From positions 1 to 11,878 of the forward strand of contig JACZRM010000029.1 in the NCBI GenBank assembly GCA_022576105.1: DNA of 11,878 nucleotides, in the 5' to 3' direction. This DNA is from Chloroflexota bacterium. Lineage in GTDB: Bacteria > Chloroflexota > Dehalococcoidia > UBA3495. The position numbers and the translations under genes were made by a program. The notes beneath the pieces were generated by a model, which worked only from the letters and a program-made list of their open reading frames with translations, made no database searches and was not told where the DNA came from. Shown piece after piece: positions 7,178-11,878 of this stretch (within the stretch, counting starts at the first letter, position 1; each line of letters opens with the position of its first letter).

Positions 7178-7198
7178 ACCCACGTCTTGTTCGTGGGT
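7178..7198. repeat. hairpin ACCCACG...CGTGGGT
   Basis: Seven perfectly paired bases surround a seven-base loop (7185-7191). On the minus strand the stem is followed by only three T, so it is a poor terminator. Its arms repeat the heptamer seen in the 7094 palindrome. Confidence 0.5.
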
Positions 7199-7201
7199 AT
7201 C

Positions 7202-7241
7202 CACCTAGATTGCTGCTCCCTTGGCTAGATTCAGCTAGGTG
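7202..7241. repeat. inverted repeat CACCTAG...CTAGGTG with internal direct repeat
   Basis: The seven-base arms (7202-7208 and 7235-7241) are perfect. CTAGATT appears as a direct repeat at 7205-7211 and 7225-7231. CTG/CAG can extend the stem across a bulge. It lies four bases from the 7178 hairpin, so the two could form one folded leader. Confidence 0.45.
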
Positions 7242-7368
7242 AGAAATCATCGCGAACCGGAACAGCAGTCGCCACTGCGTTGGCGGCAGCGACTAGAGGC
7301 CAGCGTGGGCCGCAGGGTTGATCAAATAGAGTTGAAGGGGTTGTTGTTCAATGCCCCATGGTGGCTGA

Positions 7369-7833
7369 TTATTCGCCAACTTCTATGACACATTCAACGA
7401 TGACCGCGTTGTTGCCCGGCAGAGCACTCATTCCGGGCGCTGAGCGGCTGTGGCGGCCCGATTCTCCAAATAGCTGAACGAAGAGGTCTGAGGCGCCATC
7501 AACCACTTGCGCCTGTTCGGTAAAATCAGGCGCGCTGTTCACCATCCCCACCACTTTCAGGATTCGGCTGACCCGGTCCAAGTCGCCTATTTCCGCTTTC
7601 ATCCGGGCCAGCAGGTTCAGCGCGCACCACCGGGCGGCTTCATAGCCCTGAGCGGTGGTCAAGTCGGCGCCCAACTTGCCCACGATGCGGGAGCCGTCGG
7701 CCAGCAACGACCCGACTCCAGCCATCCAGACTACGTTGCCGCTGCGGGAAGCCGGCAGGTAGTTCCCCGCTGGAGGGGAAAGCGGTGGCAACTTGTAGCC
7801 CATTTGGGCCAATTTTTCTTCGACTTGCGACAT
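7369..7833 (-). CDS. RidA/YjgF/UK114-family protein, YjgH-like long form
   Basis: I choose the ATG at 7833 (154 residues, MSQVEEKLAQMGYKLP), because family members of this subgroup begin this way; a GTG at 7860 would add nine residues but has no ribosome binding site. RidA proteins hydrolyse reactive 2-aminoacrylate and other imines to ketoacids and ammonia. Conserved blocks are present: NYLPASRSGNVVWMAG near the start, the central GYEAARWCALNLLA and VNSAPDFTEQ, and GRHSRSAPGMSALPGN near the end. Arg130 in HSRSA lines up with the catalytic arginine (Arg105 in E. coli RidA). This is the longer group found next to catabolic enzymes, not the housekeeping RidA, so its true substrate may be another enamine or imine. 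It lies 46 bases after the crotonase stop and is probably in the same transcript. Confidence 0.9.
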   Translation of the reverse strand: MSQVEEKLAQMGYKLPPLSPPAGNYLPASRSGNVVWMAGVGSLLADGSRIVGKLGADLTTAQGYEAARWCALNLLARMKAEIGDLDRVSRILKVVGMVNSAPDFTEQAQVVDGASDLFVQLFGESGRHSRSAPGMSALPGNNAVIVECVIEVGE

Positions 7834-7879
7834 TGGCGGCTTTCGGTGGGGCAGGCCCACATAGGTTTAGGCCGGAGCG

Positions 7880-8701
7880 CTAAAGCCCCTCAAAACGGGC
7901 GTCTCTCCAGTCCAAGGCGGCCCGAAGTCCCTTTTCCCGGCGGATGGCGTTGAACTGTTCCTGCTCCGGGGTCATGGTAGTATCGAAATGGGTCATCAAT
8001 TCCAGGTTGTGCTGTACCGAAGTCAGAAAGCCCATACCTTCCAAAGCCCGGTTTACTGAGATTTTGGTCATTCTCACGCCCACTTCCGGCAACATGGTAA
8101 TCTTTCTGGCGACCCGCTCACATTCCTCCATCAGGCTATCGTGGGGAACCACTCGGTTCACCAGACCAATGCGCGCCGCCTCATGGGCGTCCACGGTATC
8201 ACCGGTCAGCAGCATCTCTTTGGCATTGGCCAAATTCACGCTGAAAGGCGTAATCAGCAGCGGGGGGCCGATACCGGCCCTGATCTCCGGCTCGCCAAGC
8301 ACCGCTCGCTCAGAGGCCAACTTGATGTCGCAGATCTGGACCAACTCGCAGGCTCCAGCCAGCGCATAACCATTTACCGCCGCTATTACCGGCTGATTCA
8401 GGTTCCACACCATCAGGAAAGTATCGATGTAGCTCTTGAGATGCTCACGCCAGTCAGCAGCCCGCATTTCGTAGGGGTCGGCATCGTCCGGGCCGCGTTC
8501 CAGGTCAAACCCCGCTGAGAAGGCCCGGCCCGCACCAGTGAGGATCACCACCCGGATGTCGGGATCAACGGCGATAACCTCCATTGCCTCACGAAACTCC
8601 GCCATCATCTGAGGGTTTAGGGCGTTTAGCTTCTCGGGCCGATTCAACGTGAGATAGCAGATTTGGTCCTTCTTCTCGTAGATCAGACACTGGAAAGCCA
8701 C
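7880..8701 (-). CDS. enoyl-CoA hydratase/isomerase (crotonase) family protein
   Basis: A 273-residue crotonase-fold enzyme; these normally form hexamers (paired trimers) in the cytoplasm and act on acyl-CoA. The first oxyanion-hole segment is GRAFSAGFDL (58-67), the second is NGYALAGACEL (110-120). Both glutamates used by true hydratases are kept: Glu119 in GACE and Glu139 in GEPEIRAG. Addition of water to an enoyl-CoA is therefore plausible, although IGPPLLITPF at 144-153 departs from the IPGAGG of typical fatty-acid hydratases, so a special substrate is possible. The GTG start at 8701 follows AGAGGAG by eight bases. A candidate promoter lies about 110 bases upstream. The RidA-like gene comes directly after it, which fits a small catabolic operon. 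Family is certain, substrate unknown. Confidence 0.95.
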   Translation of the reverse strand: MAFQCLIYEKKDQICYLTLNRPEKLNALNPQMMAEFREAMEVIAVDPDIRVVILTGAGRAFSAGFDLERGPDDADPYEMRAADWREHLKSYIDTFLMVWNLNQPVIAAVNGYALAGACELVQICDIKLASERAVLGEPEIRAGIGPPLLITPFSVNLANAKEMLLTGDTVDAHEAARIGLVNRVVPHDSLMEECERVARKITMLPEVGVRMTKISVNRALEGMGFLTSVQHNLELMTHFDTTMTPEQEQFNAIRREKGLRAALDWRDARFEGL

Positions 8702-8774
8702 TAATGAAACTCCTCTAAAGAAAAACTGGCGCTGAAACCCGGAATCGATTCGATCAGACCATTATCAGCCAGAG

Positions 8775-8798
8775 CAGAAACTCCTGGCAGAAACTCCT
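8775..8798. repeat. 11-bp direct repeat in the ECH leader
   Basis: CAGAAACTCCT occurs at 8775-8785 and 8788-8798, and GAAACTCCT occurs a third time at 8706-8714, where on the minus strand it is the AGGAGTTTC containing the crotonase ribosome binding site. The leader thus holds three AGGAGTTTC copies; the two upstream ones lack a start codon at the right distance. Confidence 0.6.
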
Positions 8799-8811
8799 TA
8801 GCGCAGATACA

Positions 8812-8841
8812 AGTATAATTTCAGCCTCTCTCTTAAGTCGA
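8812..8841 (-). promoter_or_regulatory. candidate promoter of the ECH-RidA unit
   Basis: On the minus strand TCGACT (8836-8841) and TATACT (8812-8817) are 18 bases apart. They match four and five of six consensus bases. Transcription would start near 8805, giving a leader of about 100 bases. The element is overlapped by the inverted repeat at 8821-8851. Confidence 0.45.
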
Positions 8842-8851
8842 GAGAAGCTGA
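8821..8851. promoter_or_regulatory. inverted repeat overlapping the ECH-RidA promoter
   Basis: TCAGCCTCTCTC (8821-8832) and GAGAGAAGCTGA (8840-8851) pair over 12 positions with one mismatch around a seven-base loop. A second register pairs CTCTCTCTT with AAGAGAGAG (8850-8858) perfectly, so two exclusive hairpins are possible. Neither is followed by a T-run, which argues against a simple terminator for the cyclophilin gene and for an operator. Confidence 0.5.
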
Positions 8852-8928
8852 AGAGAGAGCGGCGACTACTGGGAATTGAACGGTCTAAAGGGATGTGTAT
8901 CAGGATGATTGGCGACGGCTAGAACAAT

Positions 8929-9648
8929 CTAGGGGCTCTCCCGGATCTCAATCGACTCCACAATAATCGGTTCCAAAGGTGAAGAGCGGTCAGGCCCCCC
9001 CACCTCAACTCCTGCTATCGCGTCCAGGGTCTCAATCCCCTGGGTGAGTTCACCGAAAATAGTATAGTTGGGACCCAAGTTATAATCAGCATGAATTATG
9101 AAGAACTGGCTGCCGTTGGTGTTTGGTCCAGCATTGGCCATGGCGACGATTCCGCGATTGTAGGACCTGGTTACCGGCTCGTCGGCAAAGCGATAGCCTG
9201 GGCCGCCCATACCGGTGCCGGTGGGGTCTCCGGTCTGCACCATGAAGTTTTGAATTACTCTATGGAAGGTCACCCCGTTGTAGAACCCTTCCCTGGCCAG
9301 GAAAACGAAGTTGTTCACGGTTATCGGCGCTTCGTCGGCATATAGTTTCAGCACCATATCGCCCTTGTTGGTAATCAGGGTGGCGGTGTAGCTTTTATCA
9401 ACATCGATAGTCATCAACGGAGGCGCGCCATACTGCTTATGGCTAATTCCACTGGCCGCTCTGGCCATTTGAGGCGTGGGAGTGCTGACCGGGTCCTGGG
9501 TGGGGGTGGGGAGAGGTGCAACCGTGGGCGCACCCTCAGGCGCAAAAGTTGGGACTGCGGGTGGAGGCGTTGGAGTGACAATGCACCCAGTTAAGACAAT
9601 CGCCAGGGTCAATATTCCAATCAAGCAGGCAGGTCTTTTGAAGTTCAT
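8929..9648 (-). CDS. cyclophilin-type peptidyl-prolyl isomerase lipoprotein
   Basis: A 239-residue exported cyclophilin. The N-terminus is a lipoprotein signal: basic MNFKRP, hydrophobic stretch, then lipobox LTGC with Cys22 as the lipidation site. A Pro/Thr linker (about 24-60) holds the catalytic domain away from the membrane. The isomerase domain (about 85-239) has TFHRVIQNFMVQTGD with Arg130, Phe135 and Gln138, NGSQFFI with Gln181 and Phe183, and NYTIFGEL, where the tryptophan of human cyclophilin A is absent, so weak cyclosporin binding is expected. It would speed proline isomerisation during folding of envelope proteins. The ATG at 9648 lacks a good ribosome binding site but is fixed by the signal peptide. 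A candidate promoter lies upstream. Its neighbours are unrelated catabolic genes, so it probably has its own transcript. Confidence 0.95.
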   Translation of the reverse strand: MNFKRPACLIGILTLAIVLTGCIVTPTPPPAVPTFAPEGAPTVAPLPTPTQDPVSTPTPQMARAASGISHKQYGAPPLMTIDVDKSYTATLITNKGDMVLKLYADEAPITVNNFVFLAREGFYNGVTFHRVIQNFMVQTGDPTGTGMGGPGYRFADEPVTRSYNRGIVAMANAGPNTNGSQFFIIHADYNLGPNYTIFGELTQGIETLDAIAGVEVGGPDRSSPLEPIIVESIEIRESP

Positions 9649-9674
9649 CAGTTAACAACCGTTACGGTTCAGAG

Positions 9675-9702
9675 ATTATTGTCGATCCGGGTTGCCTGGC
9701 AA
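9675..9702 (-). promoter_or_regulatory. candidate promoter of the cyclophilin gene
   Basis: On the minus strand TTGCCA (9697-9702) and AATAAT (9675-9680) are 16 bases apart, each matching five of six consensus bases. It lies in the 87-base gap between the aldolase stop and the cyclophilin ATG. Confidence 0.45.
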
Positions 9703-9735
9703 TAATAGGACCTGCCAGACGCAATACCAACCTCT

Positions 9736-10422
9736 TTAGTAGGGTCGGGTAATTTTGGCTACCTCTTTCAGTTGTTCCATGCTGAAGTTGGAGGATTGAC
9801 AAACGCCGATTGTTTTCGCCTCGTACTCAGCAATTGTCTGCACCATCTCCGGTATGCGGTCGGCCAACTCAAAGGGAATATGGGACACTCCGTGCTTATC
9901 ACCGTGGAGCAAGTCCCCGGTCTTGACCGTCAGGCCTCCAATTGTCACCGGTATGCCGATGTCCACCAGATGGACGTAAGCATGGGACACTGAGACCTCT
10001 TTTGCGAAGAATTGGAACCCTAACTCGTGCACTTCGTCCAGGTCTCTGACGGTTCCGTCGGTGGCTACCCCCACCGCGCCCAATGCTTTGTGTATGTTGC
10101 CCTGAACCTCTCCCCAATAGGCTCCCAGCGGCGGGTTGTCAATGTCATGGAGCACAATGAAGCGGGGCGCGGGTACTGAGGCGATCAAGTCCCACCAATC
10201 CTCCCGAGAAACGGTGTGACCTTCGCCCTGGTTGGCGCTGATAACTCCGGTTACGGCATACCCTATTGTCGGCGGAAAGTCCGGGAAGATTGACCTGATT
10301 TCGGGCAGCATAAATCCTTGGTTTTTGGGCCGAAAGTTAAACCCTTCGATCGCGTTGCAAATGCTTGGGCCATCTATCTGCCGCAAGGCTTTAAGCGTCG
10401 CTTCGCTTGCTGTCTGATACAT
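9736..10422 (-). CDS. RraA-like/HMG-aldolase family protein
   Basis: A 228-residue member of the RraA-like family (PF03737), often mislabelled dimethylmenaquinone methyltransferase. The active-site region is clear: GEVQGNIHKALG (104-115), then GVATDGTVRDLDE (118-130), with Arg126 and Asp127 as the substrate and metal ligands and Glu130 completing an R-D-x-x-E pattern. A GDLLHGDKHGV turn (169-179) is also family typical. Such enzymes are divalent-metal aldolases or decarboxylases on 4-hydroxy-4-methyl-2-oxoglutarate-type keto acids, while RraA itself inhibits RNase E. The intact catalytic motif favours an enzyme here. The ATG at 10422 has a perfect AAGGAGGT five bases upstream, the best ribosome binding site in the window. 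The natural substrate cannot be read from sequence; the crotonase and RidA genes nearby hint at a catabolic setting. Confidence 0.88.
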   Translation of the reverse strand: MYQTASEATLKALRQIDGPSICNAIEGFNFRPKNQGFMLPEIRSIFPDFPPTIGYAVTGVISANQGEGHTVSREDWWDLIASVPAPRFIVLHDIDNPPLGAYWGEVQGNIHKALGAVGVATDGTVRDLDEVHELGFQFFAKEVSVSHAYVHLVDIGIPVTIGGLTVKTGDLLHGDKHGVSHIPFELADRIPEMVQTIAEYEAKTIGVCQSSNFSMEQLKEVAKITRPY

Positions 10423-10525
10423 AGTGGACCTCCTTGGGTCGGGTTCCGCGCTCTAAATTTCTATGTTTCAACGCTGGCATCCTGCTCCAAACGCCCAGAA
10501 CAGGACGAATACTGACACGGGCAAG

Positions 10526-10554
10526 AGCATACCAGAAACTGCCTGATTGGTGAA
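10526..10554 (-). promoter_or_regulatory. candidate extended -10 promoter of the aldolase gene
   Basis: On the minus strand TTCACC (10549-10554) lies 17 bases before TATGCT (10526-10531), which is preceded by TGG, an extended -10 feature. Each hexamer matches four of six bases. The leader to the ATG at 10422 would be about 100 bases. Confidence 0.4.
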
Positions 10555-10603
10555 GGCTGTCTGGCCCGAGTGATAAGGCGATCGCATCTGAGAACCGCTT
10601 CTC

Positions 10604-10697
10604 CGTCATTGCGAGCGAAAGCGAAGCAATCTCAGGGGGACGTCGTCGCTCACGCTCCTCGCAAAGACCCCACGCCAGCCATATGAGACGAGATTGC
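10604..10697. repeat. dispersed-type intergenic repeat with nested inverted arms
   Basis: The segment 10604-10633 is the known intergenic repeat of the CATTGCGAGCGAAAGCGAAG type. GTCATTGCGAG (10605-10615) pairs with CTCGCAAAGAC (10658-10668) at ten of eleven positions, and GCAATCTC (10626-10633) pairs perfectly with GAGATTGC (10690-10697). The two pairings interleave, as in a partly decayed element with two ends of the same sequence. A further hairpin TGCCCG/CGGGCA lies at 10700-10723, near the peptidase gene stop. No transposase is present, so it would be a non-autonomous or palindromic element. Confidence 0.65.
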
Positions 10698-10733
10698 CAT
10701 GCCCGTTTGACAAAATTCGGGCACGCCGGAGAA

Positions 10734-11878
10734 TCAGTCGTCCCAATAAAAGGAGCCGTCATCGGAAGGCGGGCGAATCTTCCGAATTACGTATCTGACC
10801 GACACTATGGTTACCACAATCAAAATCAACCCGCTGAGAAACCAGGAGTTGAACAGCAGGAATGGTGTGGCCGGATTAAACCTCCCCGACGCAGACCGTG
10901 ACCGTCCCGAATCACTGGTCGCCCAGTTGGCCTCCAACCCCGCCAGGTCGAAACCATAGGTCGCCCTCAAGGCCAGGTCAACGTTGTTGCCCCGACGCAG
11001 GCTGGCCAAGAATCGCTGGAAGGATTCAACCCCGTGTTCCTCAATGAGGTATGCAACCACGCTCTCTGATTTCAGGTAGAAATAGTTTATGCCTTGAGGC
11101 GTGCCAGACACCACCGACATAGCCCGCAGAGGCAATCCTTGAGAACTCAGGCTTTGACCACTGTAGGGCCTGGAACCTGGTTCGACGTAGCTGGCGAATC
11201 CCTCATCCAGCCACGCTGGTATGGGTCTGCCGCCAGATTCAAGGGATTGCTGCAACATCAGATGGGCCGATTCGTGCACTATAATGCGGGAATCCAGCCC
11301 AATGCCCAGGAACACTCCAGACGACGGGAAGGCGAACCCGTGGAATACCTGTTGCTCAGTAATCGTTCGGCTTTGATTGGGGAAGGCCGGCGTGGCTTCC
11401 CGAAAGCTGTTGTAGACGAAACCGCGAAATGGGTCTACCTGTTGTAGCTGCAAGAGGCTGCTTACCCGGCTCAAGTCTTCGGCCAACTGATCAGCCAGGC
11501 CCGCCACCGTAGACTGGGAAATATCGTGGTAGAGGAGGGTCAAAGGGCCGGCATCCAGCTCTTGCCACTGGTAACGGTTATCGAAATACTCAAAAGTGTT
11601 GAGCTGGGTTTCCAGGGAATTTCCGACCCCATCTGAGAAGCTGTAGTAATACTCAATGTTGGTGCCCGGAGGTAGATGCACCGAGTCTTGCAGCAGATTC
11701 CCGAATCTTAGCGTTGCCCTATTTTGTGGCCCACTTTCCGGGCCGTTTTCCGGGCCATTTTCTTGGGGAAGTTCGACGCTGGCATAGGTCCAGGCCCTGG
11801 AGCCGACAATTCGGTAGTTTACTCTGGCTTGCACCAACTGGTTAATCGACTCAACCGTCGCCACGAATTCCAGTCGGT
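10734..11878 (-). CDS. peptidase-MA-family membrane-anchored protein, N-terminus beyond window
   Basis: The frame is open to the right edge and reads RLEFVATVES before the GTG at 11864, so that codon is internal and the start lies outside. Residues here are counted from that codon. The N-terminal part (to about 95) is a beta-rich domain containing PPGTNIEYYYSFSDGVGN, common before this peptidase domain in Chloroflexota. The metal site is HESAH (His197, Glu198, His201), followed by WLDEGFASY with Glu221 as third ligand, the gluzincin layout of Peptidase MA-like proteins. A membrane helix (about 337-359) and a basic then acidic tail (RKIRPP, ending YWDD) close the chain, so the catalytic domain should face outward. 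An ENGP-type repeat (about 35-46) is low complexity. Protein substrate unknown. A signal peptide should lie beyond the window. Confidence 0.85.
   Translation of the reverse strand, partial: RLEFVATVESINQLVQARVNYRIVGSRAWTYASVELPQENGPENGPESGPQNRATLRFGNLLQDSVHLPPGTNIEYYYSFSDGVGNSLETQLNTFEYFDNRYQWQELDAGPLTLLYHDISQSTVAGLADQLAEDLSRVSSLLQLQQVDPFRGFVYNSFREATPAFPNQSRTITEQQVFHGFAFPSSGVFLGIGLDSRIIVHESAHLMLQQSLESGGRPIPAWLDEGFASYVEPGSRPYSGQSLSSQGLPLRAMSVVSGTPQGINYFYLKSESVVAYLIEEHGVESFQRFLASLRRGNNVDLALRATYGFDLAGLEANWATSDSGRSRSASGRFNPATPFLLFNSWFLSGLILIVVTIVSVRYVIRKIRPPSDDGSFYWDD

Larger units (their letters stand above)
7062..7368. other. 307-bp structured intergenic region upstream of the kinase
   Basis: No gene is apparent between the RidA stop and the kinase start. 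The stretch is dense in inverted repeats: 7094-7109, 7178-7198, 7202-7241 and AGTCGC/GCGACT at 7267-7272 and 7289-7294. I found no promoter with a good -35 and -10 pair. It most likely holds the kinase promoter with its operators and the end of the ECH-RidA transcript; a structured leader RNA is possible. Confidence 0.5.
10423..10733. other. 311-bp gap holding a promoter and a repeat cluster
   Basis: Between the peptidase-like gene and the aldolase gene lie a candidate promoter (10526-10554) and a set of inverted repeats (10604-10723). The open frame through it on the minus strand reads across the repeat and is not a credible protein. Confidence 0.6.

Noticed and set aside
7178..7198. Rho-independent terminator after the RidA gene
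   Set aside because: The stem is only seven pairs, it lies 170 bases past the stop, and just three T follow.
7062..7368. Cyclic-di-GMP or other known riboswitch before the kinase
   Set aside because: The stems are real but I could not match any conserved riboswitch core.
10391..10762. Minus-strand open frame of 123 codons between the aldolase and peptidase-like genes
   Set aside because: Its middle (PPEIASLSLAMTEKRF) is a translation of the dispersed DNA repeat, and it overlaps the well-supported aldolase start and the peptidase stop.

Overview
The window looks like chromosomal DNA from an uncultured bacterium, most plausibly Chloroflexota (Dehalococcoidia or SAR202-like). The pointers are: a small basic protein with a single C-terminal membrane helix next to uvrC; a cyclophilin lipoprotein with a Pro/Thr linker; a membrane-anchored peptidase-MA-like protein; a crotonase beside a RidA-like protein; an RraA-like aldolase; and an intergenic repeat of the 'CATTGCGAGCGAAAGCGAAG' type, which I recall from Dehalococcoidia among others. 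This is inference from gene content, not a marker-gene assignment.

Layout. The left edge (1-790) is the only rightward module. It holds the 3' part of a Panacea-domain (DUF4065/SocA-like) antitoxin, an overlapping RelE/ParE-like toxin, and a possible 30-codon ORF joined to the toxin by a TGATG overlap. A strong bidirectional terminator hairpin (820-856) separates it from everything else, which runs leftward on the minus strand.

Read in the direction of transcription (right to left), the minus-strand genes are: a peptidase-MA-family membrane protein whose N-terminus lies beyond the window; an RraA-like aldolase; a cyclophilin-type lipoprotein; an enoyl-CoA hydratase with a RidA-family protein (probable operon); a hybrid histidine kinase with two receiver domains; a XerC/D-type tyrosine recombinase with a TTG start; and a small tail-anchored protein with uvrC (probable operon behind a recognisable promoter).

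How the genes work together. The ECH-RidA pair fits acyl-CoA catabolism with clean-up of reactive imines, and the RraA-like protein is another candidate catabolic lyase. UvrC and the Xer recombinase are DNA maintenance functions. The cyclophilin and the peptidase-like protein are envelope proteins. The kinase has no response regulator or HPt partner in the window.

Most of the unexplained structure is intergenic. It includes three stacked inverted repeats with a recurring ACCCACG heptamer upstream of the kinase, an inverted repeat lying on the predicted ECH-RidA promoter, three 11-bp tandem repeats between a stop codon and the uvrC start, an inverted repeat carrying a possible extended -10 upstream of xer, and the 10604-10723 repeat cluster. 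I saw no rRNA, tRNA, CRISPR array or transposase. I found no clearly new multigene system; the toxin-antitoxin module cut by the window edge is the nearest thing to accessory DNA.
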